Part shown: positions 1 to 9,852 of the stretch, in pieces
Position numbering within the stretch: position 1 is the first letter of the stretch
Layout: every line of letters starts with the position of its first letter
NCBI GenBank assembly: GCA_007134675.1
Contig: SLKJ01000160.1
Location: 1 to 53,596 of the forward strand
DNA length: 53,596 nt
Source: Bacteroidales bacterium
GTDB taxonomy: Bacteria > Bacteroidota > Bacteroidia > Bacteroidales > PUMT01
Reading direction: 5' to 3'
Notes under the pieces: model-generated
What the model was told of the DNA's origin: nothing
Databases searched by the model: none
Seen by the model: only the letters and a program-made list of their open reading frames with translations
Translations under genes and position numbers: made by a program

Positions 1-1821
1 AAAAAGGTGAACGAGATATTCAGGGATGAGATGTTAAAAGTAATCAGACCTGACGATATCATATGGATACATGATTATCATCTTATGCTTTTGCCGCAGT
101 TATTGAGAGAAAAGGTGTCAAACCCTGTCGGTTTTTTTCTTCATATTCCCTTTCCTGTGTATGAGATATTCAGACTACTCCCGGATGAGAGTCGCCGCGG
201 AATATTGAACGGGCTTCTTGGCGCTGATCTGATTGGATTTCATACTCATGATTACTCACAATATTTTCTCAGGTGTGTGATCCGTATACTGGGAATTGAG
301 CATCGTATGGGGCGAATAGACTTGCCAGGCAGGGTTGTGAAAGTTGATACTTTTCCAATGGGAGTGGATTATGATAAATTCAACAGGATGATAACCCGGA
401 ATCCATATACTGATCAGTCTCCCGGTGATAAGGTAAAAAAAGTCCTTTCGGTCGACCGGCTTGATTATTCAAAAGGTATTATTAACCGTCTGGAGGGTTT
501 TGAATTGTTTCTGCGTAAAAATCCACGCTGGCATGGTAAAGTCAGCATGAATATGATAGTCGTCCCTTCCCGCACCGGAGTAGACTCTTATCAGGAAATA
601 AAAAGCAGGATTGACGAGATGGTGGGACAGATTAACGGGGAATATGGTAATCTAAAATGGATACCGGTGATTTATCAGTACACCTCATTGCCCCATGAAA
701 CACTGGTATCGGTTTTCAGGATGAGCGATGTAGCCCTGCTTACTCCTTTGCGTGATGGGATGAACCTTATAGCCAAGGAATACATTGCTTCCCGAAATGA
801 CAAAAAGGGTGTCCTGATATTAAGTGAATTTACCGGCGCATCGAAAGAATTGAGCGAGAGTATTATAATAAATCCCAACAGCATTGATGAAATAGCTGAA
901 TCATTAAAGGGTGCACTTGAAATTCCGGAGCAGGAGCAGATACGGAGAAATGAAATTATGCAGCTTAGACTCAAAAGATATGATGTTACCAAATGGGCCT
1001 CTGATTTTGTGAACTCACTGATTGAAATCCGGGATGTCTCAGAACGTTCTTTCACGAAGAAATTTTTAAGTGATGATTCTGTAGGCAAACTTGTGAGCGA
1101 TTACAGAAATGCACTGGCAAAACTAATAGTTGCCAATTATGACGGGACACTTGTTCCGCTTGCTGATAATCCCGAATCTGCGCTACCCTCAGGCGATCTC
1201 ATTAAAACTCTAAGAAATATGATTGATAAACCCGGCTCGGAAATTGTTATAATCAGTAGCCGGAGCAAAGAGGATCTTGATAAATGGCTGGGTAATATTC
1301 CTGTACATCTTACTGCAGAAAATGGTTCATGGATCAGGGAAGCAGGGGCAGCAGAGTGGACCCAGCTTAAGCCCCTTTCGGGAGCCTGGAAAGAGGATTT
1401 ATTACCAATTCTGGAGATATATACAGACCGTCTGCCGGGATCACAAATAATTGAAAAAGAATATTCATTAAGATGGGATTACCATAAGTCGGATATCATG
1501 CAATCCTCTTTTACAGCTAAAGAGCTCATGGATCATCTTATCAGCATAACGGCAAATATTGATATTCAAATAATCCACGGAAGGAGGGTAATTGAAATCA
1601 GCAGTTCAGGAATCAACAAGGGTGATATTGCCAGACACTGGCTCGAAAGCAAAAAATATGATTTTATTCTGGCAATTGGTGCAGGCTGGAGTGATGAGCT
1701 TTTATTCCGGGCACTTCCGGAAAATGCATACTCCATTAAGGTGGGCCTTACACAGACCGATGCAAGGTATATTATGGAAAACCAGGAACAGGTAACCGAT
1801 TTAATGAAGAGTTTATGCTGA
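1..1821 (+). CDS. otsA: Trehalose-6-phosphate synthase (GT20) with C-terminal trehalose-phosphatase-like (HAD) domain; 5' end truncated by window edge
   Basis: GT20 motifs (WIHDYHLMLLPQLLR, FFLHIPFP, VDRLDYSKGI, TPLRDGMNLIAKEY) followed by a HAD-like domain (ANYDGTLVPL); frame is open to base 1. Confidence 0.93.
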   Translation, partial: KKVNEIFRDEMLKVIRPDDIIWIHDYHLMLLPQLLREKVSNPVGFFLHIPFPVYEIFRLLPDESRRGILNGLLGADLIGFHTHDYSQYFLRCVIRILGIEHRMGRIDLPGRVVKVDTFPMGVDYDKFNRMITRNPYTDQSPGDKVKKVLSVDRLDYSKGIINRLEGFELFLRKNPRWHGKVSMNMIVVPSRTGVDSYQEIKSRIDEMVGQINGEYGNLKWIPVIYQYTSLPHETLVSVFRMSDVALLTPLRDGMNLIAKEYIASRNDKKGVLILSEFTGASKELSESIIINPNSIDEIAESLKGALEIPEQEQIRRNEIMQLRLKRYDVTKWASDFVNSLIEIRDVSERSFTKKFLSDDSVGKLVSDYRNALAKLIVANYDGTLVPLADNPESALPSGDLIKTLRNMIDKPGSEIVIISSRSKEDLDKWLGNIPVHLTAENGSWIREAGAAEWTQLKPLSGAWKEDLLPILEIYTDRLPGSQIIEKEYSLRWDYHKSDIMQSSFTAKELMDHLISITANIDIQIIHGRRVIEISSSGINKGDIARHWLESKKYDFILAIGAGWSDELLFRALPENAYSIKVGLTQTDARYIMENQEQVTDLMKSLC

Positions 1822-2037
1822 TTTGTGGAATATTTACACGCTAAGTCCGGTAACTGTCCTTTTTAATGTACATTTTTATGATCCTTCGAAGTAAATTATC
1901 ATGATAAAAAATATTAAAGTATTGATTTATTGCTTATTGAATAGCAGACAATATTTACGGTACAGCTATTGTTATCTATAGAGCTGGGCTGGTGACCGAT
2001 CCTGAATAATTGATGTTTAAATCTTAATTTATTTATT

Positions 2038-2898
2038 ATGAAAGAATTGCTGGTCAATGTTGTTTCGCCTGCAAGGGCCCAGTTGTTCATGACCTATGCT
2101 GCATATATAGCCAGGGACCTGAACCTGACCGTGAAATATCTTAATGTTGTTACTCCTCCAACATCTTCGCTGGGACTTCCGGGAAGTCTTGATGCTGCAG
2201 CTGCAGTTAATCAGAGGGATATTGATAAACAAATAACTAAGATCAAGCATCATTTTGAATTGCAAATAGATAAGTTGAATGCATCAGATCCGGATCTGCC
2301 TCTGCTCGAGTATGGTGTCGAAATTGGTTTTGCCCCTGAAATAATAGAGGAATACTGTAACAGCAAAAGGATTGACACAGTTATGCTGAGCGGTTCCAAA
2401 GAACACTCATGGTTATCTGATGATTCCTATAATATTAATGTTATCAGAAAAATTAAGTGCCCTGTCTGGGTAGTGCCCGAAGGAATTGCCTACAGGCCCT
2501 TTTCCGAAATTCTCTATGCCACCGATTATCACAAAGAGGATATTCCAAATCTAAAAATGCTTACAGGATTTGCCTCCAGATTTCCCGCAAACATTACAGC
2601 TGTCCATATATGTGAGAATGCTGATTTTGAAGAAAAGGTCAAAGGAGAGGGCTTTGCCAGCATGATTAAAAAAGAAACGGGCTATGATATGATCTCTCTC
2701 AAGGTTATCCCTGAAAAGAAGGGTGAGCCTCTTGTTGAAGAACTTCACGACTTTGCTCTTATGATTGATGCAGATCTAATAGTATTGTTGAGAGAGAACC
2801 GTGGGTTTATTGACAGGCTTCTGCATGGAAGCAGATCGGAAAAGATTGCCCTTCAGACTCAGCTTCCTGTTCTTATTTATAACGAAGAGAGAAAATAG
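2038..2898 (+). CDS. Universal stress protein (UspA family, two tandem Usp-like halves)
   Basis: 286 aa ORF; Usp-like architecture (VMLSGSKEHSWLSDDSYNINVIRKIKCPVWVVPEG; second half ending SRSEKIALQTQLPVLIY). Confidence 0.8.
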   Translation: MKELLVNVVSPARAQLFMTYAAYIARDLNLTVKYLNVVTPPTSSLGLPGSLDAAAAVNQRDIDKQITKIKHHFELQIDKLNASDPDLPLLEYGVEIGFAPEIIEEYCNSKRIDTVMLSGSKEHSWLSDDSYNINVIRKIKCPVWVVPEGIAYRPFSEILYATDYHKEDIPNLKMLTGFASRFPANITAVHICENADFEEKVKGEGFASMIKKETGYDMISLKVIPEKKGEPLVEELHDFALMIDADLIVLLRENRGFIDRLLHGSRSEKIALQTQLPVLIYNEERK

Positions 2899-2970
2899 GC
2901 TTTCAATTTTATTCACAGGCCAGCCTCCTGAGATTATCTATTAGATTTGCAGCAATCTGCACTTAGTGCA

Positions 2971-3678
2971 TCACAATTCCCTGACATCAAGAAAAGCTCC
3001 GCTTTCTGCCTTCATAATTTTTTCCAGTGATGTTGCCAGGATTTGCGCGGCTTCGCCGGGTTTTGGCATTTGACCTGAGAATTTGGCCTCTTTGAGTTTT
3101 TTGACGGAGGAAAATCGTTGATCCTCAGGTAGCGAGAAGATATAGTCCTGCATTCCACTGTCAATAAGTCCGGGAGCAACAGATGAGAAATGTGTGCCTG
3201 GTTGTTCACGCGAATATAGCTTTATCATCATATTGAGAGCAGCTTTAGATATCGAATAAGCGTTCCAACCACGGTTACCATATACAGAAGCTCCTGAGGA
3301 TATTGCTGCAATCTGATCGACCGATTTAAGGTTTGAAAAAAGAAGATCAATTAGTATTTTGTTTGACCATACATTAATATCCATGACTCTTTTTATTTCT
3401 GCAAGGCTGCATTCTTTCATATCTTTTATCTCTGCCAAAACACCTGCATTTAGAATTGCCAGGTTCAGCCTTCCGGCTTTTTTGAGAAACCCGGGAATTG
3501 TGCTTTCCATTTCTTCGAAATCAGACAGGTCCTGCGAGATAAAATTGAAGCCGGTGTATTTTTCCAGGCTTTTGTTTCTGTTTCTGCTTATACCATAAAC
3601 AGTGTGCCCATTTTTAAGGTAAAATTTGGCTAGTGCATCTCCAAGCCCCTTGCTTGTTCCTGTAATTAATATCTTCAT
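2971..3678 (-). CDS. SDR family NAD(P)-dependent oxidoreductase
   Basis: ITGTSKGLGDALAKFY Rossmann motif, NAGV, YSISKAALN catalytic motif. Confidence 0.88.
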   Translation of the reverse strand: MKILITGTSKGLGDALAKFYLKNGHTVYGISRNRNKSLEKYTGFNFISQDLSDFEEMESTIPGFLKKAGRLNLAILNAGVLAEIKDMKECSLAEIKRVMDINVWSNKILIDLLFSNLKSVDQIAAISSGASVYGNRGWNAYSISKAALNMMIKLYSREQPGTHFSSVAPGLIDSGMQDYIFSLPEDQRFSSVKKLKEAKFSGQMPKPGEAAQILATSLEKIMKAESGAFLDVREL

Positions 3679-3812
3679 ATTGTAAATTTACCAAAAAACA
3701 TCTGTCTAATCTCTTAAATTTAATTATTTTTAATACCTGTTAATTTGCACATACAACCATACAACCATAAAACCATTATGTATAATGAAAACTCTACCTC
3801 CAGAATCGTAAA

Positions 3813-4646
3813 ATGAATGTAAAACCTTTTACTGACCTTGCCAGATTGTGTGTTCACACAATTACCACCAGGCCCCTTGATATTGAGAATGCTGTTGAGA
3901 AATATGCCTCTCTTGGAGTAAGGGGGATCACTGTCTGGAGAGAGGTGTTCAAAACAGATAAACCCCGGCAGGTATATAAAATTATCAGAAGATCGGGACT
4001 TGAGACGGTATCTCTATGCAGAGGCGGTTTTTTTCCCTCCGTTGATAAAGATGAAAGAGAGCGTGCGATTGCCGACAACCTTTCGGCTCTGGAAGAGGCT
4101 TCGGAACTTGAGGCACCTCTGCTTGTCCTGGTTTGTGGTTCCGATCCCCTGCAGTCCCCAAAAACCTCCAGAAACCAGATCAGGGAAGGGATAGAGGCGA
4201 TCCTCCCCAGTGCCGGGAGACTTGGGGTTAAACTTGCCATAGAGCCCCTTCATCCTGTATATGCCGATATCCGGTCGGCAATAAATACCATGAAACAGGC
4301 AAATGATATGGCCGGGTATTTTAATTCGCCCTGGCTGGGTGTTGCCGTTGATGTGTATCATGTATGGTGGGATGAGGCTCTTCAGAGGGAAATAGTCCGG
4401 TGTGGAGATAATAATAACCTGTTTGCATTTCATATATGCGACTGGAAAGTGCCGACAGGAGATATTCTGTTTGACAGGGGACTGATGGGAGAGGGGTGCA
4501 TTGATTTGCGCCAGATAAGGTGTTGGATGGAGGAGGCCGGCTTTAAGGGTTTTTGCGAGGTCGAGATTTTTTCAGAAATATATTGGAAAACTGATCAGGA
4601 TGAGTTTCTGAATAAGATCATACGGACTTACCTGGATTTCGCATAA
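3813..4646 (+). CDS. Sugar phosphate isomerase/epimerase (xylose-isomerase-like TIM barrel)
   Basis: 277 aa; LAIEPLHP, GVAVDVYHVWWD, FHICDW, GEGCIDLRQIRCWMEEAGFKGFCEVEIFSE. Confidence 0.82.
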   Translation: MNVKPFTDLARLCVHTITTRPLDIENAVEKYASLGVRGITVWREVFKTDKPRQVYKIIRRSGLETVSLCRGGFFPSVDKDERERAIADNLSALEEASELEAPLLVLVCGSDPLQSPKTSRNQIREGIEAILPSAGRLGVKLAIEPLHPVYADIRSAINTMKQANDMAGYFNSPWLGVAVDVYHVWWDEALQREIVRCGDNNNLFAFHICDWKVPTGDILFDRGLMGEGCIDLRQIRCWMEEAGFKGFCEVEIFSEIYWKTDQDEFLNKIIRTYLDFA

Positions 4647-4726
4647 AAGCATGCTCAATGCAGGTATATATTTCAGAATAACTATAGATGTTTTTTAGCT
4701 GATACGATCTTTTTATTTATATAACT

Positions 4727-5887
4727 ATGAGAGAAGATACCAAAACCATATCTATCGGTATAATCATGAATGGTGTAACCGGTAGGATGGGTAAAAACCA
4801 GCATCTGTTTCGTTCTCTGCTGCCCATTATAAATCAGGGAGGGTTAAGGATCAATGATTATGAAATAATAATGCCACATATAATTCTTGTTGGCCGAAAT
4901 TCTGGAAGACTGAAGCAACTGAGCAAAGAGTCAGGAATCAGCGAATGGACCACTGATCTTGATTCCCTTCTTAAAAACAGTGATTATTCTGTTTATTTTG
5001 ATGCCCAGACCACCGAGCTGAGGTATAAGAACGTGAAAAAGGCTATAAATTCAGGCAAACATATTTATTGCGAAAAACCGGTAGCTCTGAATGCGTCAGA
5101 TTCATTAGAATTATACAGGCTTGCACAGGCGGCAGGAATAAAACACGGTGTGGTTCAGGACAAGCTCTGGTTACCGGGACTGGTAAAGTTACGCAGATTG
5201 ATTGATCAGGGTTTTTTCGGGAAAATCATTTCGGTTAAGGCGGATTTCGGCTACTGGGTCTTTGAGGGTGATACAGTACCTCCCCAACGTCCGTCCTGGA
5301 ACTACCGGAAAGAGGAGGGGGGCGGAATTATTCTTGACATGTTCTGTCATTGGCGTTATGTGCTGGATAACCTGTTCGGCCCGGTTAAATCGTTTACCTG
5401 TCTTGGAGCCACCCTGATTGGTAACAGATTCGAATCAGCAGGAAAACCTTACAGGGCAACAGCCGATGACGCTGCATATGCCATTTTTGAACTTGAGAAT
5501 GGTATCGTGGTGCAGATTAATTCCTCCTGGGCCACTCGTGTAAGACGTGACGACCTTTTTGTAATGCAGGTTGACGGGATAAAAGGTTCAGCAGTAGCAG
5601 GTTTGCGCGAGGTATGGATACAACCTTATTCAGCAACTCCCAGGCCCTTATGGAACCCCGATATTGATAATCCGTTGAAATTTCATGATGACTGGATCAA
5701 AATGCCCACAAATGAGATTTACGAAAATGCCTTTAGAATTCAATGGGAGCTGTTTCTGAGGCATGTTGTTAAGGATGATCTGTTTTCATGGGATCTTCTT
5801 GAGGGAGCCAAAGGAGTTCAGCTTGCAGAACTGGCTCTGGAAGCATGGCAAAACAGGGTATGGAAAGATGTACCTGATCTCGAATGA
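4727..5887 (+). CDS. Gfo/Idh/MocA family oxidoreductase
   Basis: MNGVTGRMGKNQH N-terminus, HIYCEKPVALNASDSLELYRLAQAAGIKHGVVQDKLWLPG. Confidence 0.88.
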   Translation: MREDTKTISIGIIMNGVTGRMGKNQHLFRSLLPIINQGGLRINDYEIIMPHIILVGRNSGRLKQLSKESGISEWTTDLDSLLKNSDYSVYFDAQTTELRYKNVKKAINSGKHIYCEKPVALNASDSLELYRLAQAAGIKHGVVQDKLWLPGLVKLRRLIDQGFFGKIISVKADFGYWVFEGDTVPPQRPSWNYRKEEGGGIILDMFCHWRYVLDNLFGPVKSFTCLGATLIGNRFESAGKPYRATADDAAYAIFELENGIVVQINSSWATRVRRDDLFVMQVDGIKGSAVAGLREVWIQPYSATPRPLWNPDIDNPLKFHDDWIKMPTNEIYENAFRIQWELFLRHVVKDDLFSWDLLEGAKGVQLAELALEAWQNRVWKDVPDLE

Positions 5888-5991
5888 ATTGATCAGGATT
5901 TGATATCCAATTGAACTGAATTTGATATCTAATTATAATTGATCTGATATTTGATTATTATGGTTTTTATAAATCTTTTTAATCTTTCGAA

Positions 5992-7389
5992 ATGCAAATA
6001 AAGAATGATCTTAAGCCCGGCGACCTGAAAAAGGCACTTGAGCGTCTGTGGGAACTATCCGGTCATAAAATATTACTACTACGCAACGAATATGATAATA
6101 GCCAGGGATCTCCCGTATTCACGCAAGATGGGAAATATACTACCAGGGGATGGACTGAATGGACCCAGGGGTTTCAGTTTGGCGGAGAGATAATTCAGTT
6201 CGATGTAACAGGCGACCAGCAATTTCTGGAGATGGGGCGTGAAGCGACAATTAACCTTATGGCTCCGCATATAACCCACATCGGAGTGCATGACCACGGA
6301 TTTAATAATGTAAGTACCTATGGGGCCCTGAGACGGCTTTTTGTGGAAGAGAAGATTGACTCATGCAACTGGGAACTTTCATTATATGATCTGGCACTGA
6401 AATGTACCGGAGCAGTACAGGCTGCCAGATGGACTGAGACAGCATGCGAAGGGGGATTCGTCTATTCTTTCAATGGTCCTCATTCACTTTTTGTAGATAC
6501 CATAAGGTCGATGCGGGCACTCGCTGTAAGTCACCAGCTTGGCCATGCACTTTTTTCAGAACATGATGTAAGGATTTCCCTGCTAGAACGCATGCTTGTG
6601 CATATCGGGACAACAGCCAAGTATAGTGTCTACTATGGTGAAAACAGGGATTATTATGATGTCAGGGGAAGAACAGCACATGAAGCTGTATTCAATGTAA
6701 ATGACGGGAATTTTCGATGTCCGAATTCACAGCAGGGGTTTTCTCCTTTTTCGACGTGGACAAGGGGACTTGCCTGGGCAATATGCGGTTTTGCCGAGCA
6801 GCTTGAATTTCTGTCTATTACCCTTGACAGCGAGCTTGAAGCCTCCGGAGGAAGGGAGTATCTTGAATCAATGATGCTGAAGGCGGCAAGGGCAACGTCT
6901 GATTTTTACATTGAAAACAGCTCTCTCGACGGAATACCATACTGGGATACAGGTGCACCCGGACTTATACATCTTGGTGATTATAAAGGAGCGAAAGCAG
7001 ATCCTTACAATGATTTTGAACCGGTTGACAGTTCTGCTGCTGCCATAGCTGCCCAGGGATTGCTCAGGCTCGGAAGATACCTTTCAGGAAAGGGACAGGA
7101 GGATGAAGGGATGAGGTACTGGCAGGCCGGACTGACGGTCACCCGAACCCTGCTTGATGAACCCTACCTCAGCAAGGACAGGATGCATCAGGGACTGCTT
7201 CTGCATTCTGTTTACCACCGGCCTAACGGATGGGACCATATACCCGCGGGTTATAAGATCCCCTGCAATGAATCAAGCATGTGGGGCGATTATCATATGC
7301 GTGAACTTTCACTCTATTTATGGCGCATTATAAATGATGAACCATACTATACTTTTTTTAGGGGACTGGAGGAAAAATCAAAACTATGA
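5992..7389 (+). CDS. GH88-like (unsaturated glucuronyl hydrolase family) cytoplasmic glycoside hydrolase
   Basis: GH88-like motifs FSTWTRGLAWAICGFAEQLEFL, GIPYWDTGAP, DSSAAAIAAQGLLRLGRYL, ESSMWGDYHMREL; no signal peptide apparent. Confidence 0.75.
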   Translation: MQIKNDLKPGDLKKALERLWELSGHKILLLRNEYDNSQGSPVFTQDGKYTTRGWTEWTQGFQFGGEIIQFDVTGDQQFLEMGREATINLMAPHITHIGVHDHGFNNVSTYGALRRLFVEEKIDSCNWELSLYDLALKCTGAVQAARWTETACEGGFVYSFNGPHSLFVDTIRSMRALAVSHQLGHALFSEHDVRISLLERMLVHIGTTAKYSVYYGENRDYYDVRGRTAHEAVFNVNDGNFRCPNSQQGFSPFSTWTRGLAWAICGFAEQLEFLSITLDSELEASGGREYLESMMLKAARATSDFYIENSSLDGIPYWDTGAPGLIHLGDYKGAKADPYNDFEPVDSSAAAIAAQGLLRLGRYLSGKGQEDEGMRYWQAGLTVTRTLLDEPYLSKDRMHQGLLLHSVYHRPNGWDHIPAGYKIPCNESSMWGDYHMRELSLYLWRIINDEPYYTFFRGLEEKSKL

Positions 7390-8156
7390 GAAAAGTTGCA
7401 CTTGTAACCGGCGGATCAAGAGGCATAGGTCTTGCTGTTGCCCTTAAGCTTGCCGGAAATAATTTCGATATTGCCATCAACGGGGTAAGGCCCGAATCTG
7501 ATGTTGCTGGGGTTATCTCACAGTTAAATTCTGAAGGTGCCGAGGTGTTATACAGTCGGGGAGATATAGGCATAACTGAAGAGAGGGAAAAAGTGTTTCA
7601 GCAGGTTAAAAGCTATTTTGGAAGACTTAACCTTCTTGTAAACAATGCCGGTGTTGCCCCTCTTAAACGCCTTGACCCTGTAGAACTTACAGAGGAGAGC
7701 TACGACAGGGTAATGCGGATAAACCTTAAAGGACCTTTCTTTCTTACTCAGCAGGTTGCAAAATATATGATTGAACAGAAAGAGGCTGATAGTTCATTTG
7801 AAGGCTCTGTTATAAATATCGGATCGATTTCTGCAACAGTCGTCTCTCCCAGCAGGGCTGAATACTGTATTTCCAAGGCCGGATTTGCAATGCACAGCAA
7901 AGTCTGGGCAGTATGGCTCGGCCGGTATGATATCCCGGTTTATGAAGTCAGGCCTGGCGTTATCCGGACCGACATGACTGCTGCGGTTACTGCAAAATAT
8001 GACAAGCTTATAGGGGAGGGGCTTAGTATCCAGCCCCGCTGGGGGGTTCCCGATGACATTGCAATGTCTGTACTTTCGCTGGCGGTTGGCCATTTCCCGT
8101 TTTCATCAGGCGAGGTTTTCATGGTTGACGGCGGATTGACCGTTGCCCGGCTCTGA
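7386..8156 (+). CDS. SDR family oxidoreductase (3-ketoacyl-ACP reductase-like)
   Basis: VTGGSRGIGLAVALKLA, NNAGVAPL, YCISKAGFAMHSK, GEVFMVDGGLTV; ATGA overlap with the upstream GH88-like gene. Confidence 0.88.
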   Translation: MRKVALVTGGSRGIGLAVALKLAGNNFDIAINGVRPESDVAGVISQLNSEGAEVLYSRGDIGITEEREKVFQQVKSYFGRLNLLVNNAGVAPLKRLDPVELTEESYDRVMRINLKGPFFLTQQVAKYMIEQKEADSSFEGSVINIGSISATVVSPSRAEYCISKAGFAMHSKVWAVWLGRYDIPVYEVRPGVIRTDMTAAVTAKYDKLIGEGLSIQPRWGVPDDIAMSVLSLAVGHFPFSSGEVFMVDGGLTVARL

Positions 8157-8203
8157 AATTCACGTCAGCAGATAAAGTACTGTTTATAATTAATTTTCAG
8201 TTA

Positions 8204-9715
8204 ATGTCATCAGAAAACTTAAAAGACCAGACAGCAAGGAAAACCGGAACAGCCGAAGGCCCTGATTCAGACAGATCAAAAGTAATAAAGAGGTTTACAG
8301 GTATGGGGGGGGGACTGTTGCTCTTTGTTATAATGATAGCCAGTCCATCGCCCGAAGGGCTCAGCCAGGAGGGCTGGTACACTGCAGCAATCGCGCTGCT
8401 TATGGCGGTCTGGTGGACAACAGAGGTAATACCAATTCCTGCAACCGCTCTCCTGCCGCTGGTTCTTTTCCCGGTTTTCAATATCTCAGGCATAAGTGCA
8501 ACAGCCACACCCTATGCCAATCCCATGATTTTTCTTTTTATGGGAGGATTTATCCTGGCCATAGGTATGCAGGAATGGGGACTCCACAGGAGGATAGCCC
8601 TGAATATTATTTATTTTATAGGTTCCAAACCAAGAAGTATAATTCTTGGATTTATTATATCCACTGCATTTATGAGTATGTGGGTCAGTAATACCGCTGC
8701 CACAATGATGATGCTGCCCATCGCCCTGTCAGTTATTGAACTTACAAAGGGCCTTGATAACAGCCGTCAGGACACGATTCAGTACAACAATTTTGCCGTG
8801 GCCCTGATGCTTGCAATTGCTTTTGCTGCTAATCTCGGGGGACTCGGGACGGTTATTGGCACACCGACCAATGCTCTTCTGATAGGTTTTGTAGCAGAAT
8901 CATACAATGTTGAAATATCGTTCATGGAGTGGATGCTGATCGGGATACCGCTTGTTTTGCTCGGATTGCCTTTGATTTTCGTTTCCCTTACATATATCAC
9001 CTTCCCTGTGCGCTTTAAAAGCCTGCCCGGAGGCCGGGAATATATTGCCAGGGAGGTAAAGGGCCTTGGCAGTTTCAGCAGGGGGGAGATAATGGTCGCG
9101 GTCATATTCGGATTTATTGCATTCTTATGGATGACCCGGCCGCTTATTGAAACCTGGCTGCCCGGGATATCAGATGCCGGGATTGCTATTTTTGGTGCCC
9201 TGCTTATGTTTCTCAGTCCCCTGAGCTTCAAAACAGGCAAATTTCTGCTTACGTGGAAAGCAGCATCAAAGCTTCCCTGGGGCATTCTAATTCTTTTTGG
9301 CGGTGGACTAACCCTGGCAGGCGCGATTCAACGTACGGGACTGGCTGAATGGATCGGCGGGTATTTTACCGGATTAAGTGGTCTGCCCTTTGTGTTTGTT
9401 ATTTTTATTGTGACGGGAGTCGTTATAATATTTACCAATCTTGCCAGTAACTCAGCTACTGCAGCAGCATTCCTGCCGGTAATGGGTTCTGTTGCGATCG
9501 GAATGGGTGAGGATCCTCTTCAGCTGGCAATTCCCGTGGCAGTTGCCGCAAGCTGTGCATTTATGTTCCCGGTTGCGACGCCTCCAAATGCCATTGTCTA
9601 TGGAAGCGGAGTCATGACAATACCCCAGATGGTGAGAGCAGGATTATGGTTAAACCTTCTTTTTACCCTGCTCATTACCCTGCTTACACGTTACCTTTTT
9701 GTGTTATTTTTTTAA
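8204..9715 (+). CDS. DASS/SLC13 family sodium:anion (dicarboxylate) symporter
   Basis: 503 aa polytopic protein; WWTTEVIPIPATALLPLVLFPVF, SNTAATMMMLPIA, NLGGLGTVIGTPTNAL, ASCAFMFPVATPPNAIVYGSG. Confidence 0.9.
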   Translation: MSSENLKDQTARKTGTAEGPDSDRSKVIKRFTGMGGGLLLFVIMIASPSPEGLSQEGWYTAAIALLMAVWWTTEVIPIPATALLPLVLFPVFNISGISATATPYANPMIFLFMGGFILAIGMQEWGLHRRIALNIIYFIGSKPRSIILGFIISTAFMSMWVSNTAATMMMLPIALSVIELTKGLDNSRQDTIQYNNFAVALMLAIAFAANLGGLGTVIGTPTNALLIGFVAESYNVEISFMEWMLIGIPLVLLGLPLIFVSLTYITFPVRFKSLPGGREYIAREVKGLGSFSRGEIMVAVIFGFIAFLWMTRPLIETWLPGISDAGIAIFGALLMFLSPLSFKTGKFLLTWKAASKLPWGILILFGGGLTLAGAIQRTGLAEWIGGYFTGLSGLPFVFVIFIVTGVVIIFTNLASNSATAAAFLPVMGSVAIGMGEDPLQLAIPVAVAASCAFMFPVATPPNAIVYGSGVMTIPQMVRAGLWLNLLFTLLITLLTRYLFVLFF

Positions 9716-9852
9716 ACGGTTGGCTGTTATTTTGCTATAATCCTGGTCATTCCCATAACCCTTGTAATGTAATGAGTTCCCGGTACTTCCTCTATAAACT
9801 GTTTTCTGAATGTAAACAATACTGATCGGAAGTAAGTAAACAGAGCTTTTTC

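Noticed and set aside
675-1088. 137-aa minus-strand ORF within the trehalose synthase
   Set aside because: Antisense shadow of a conserved GT20 coding region.
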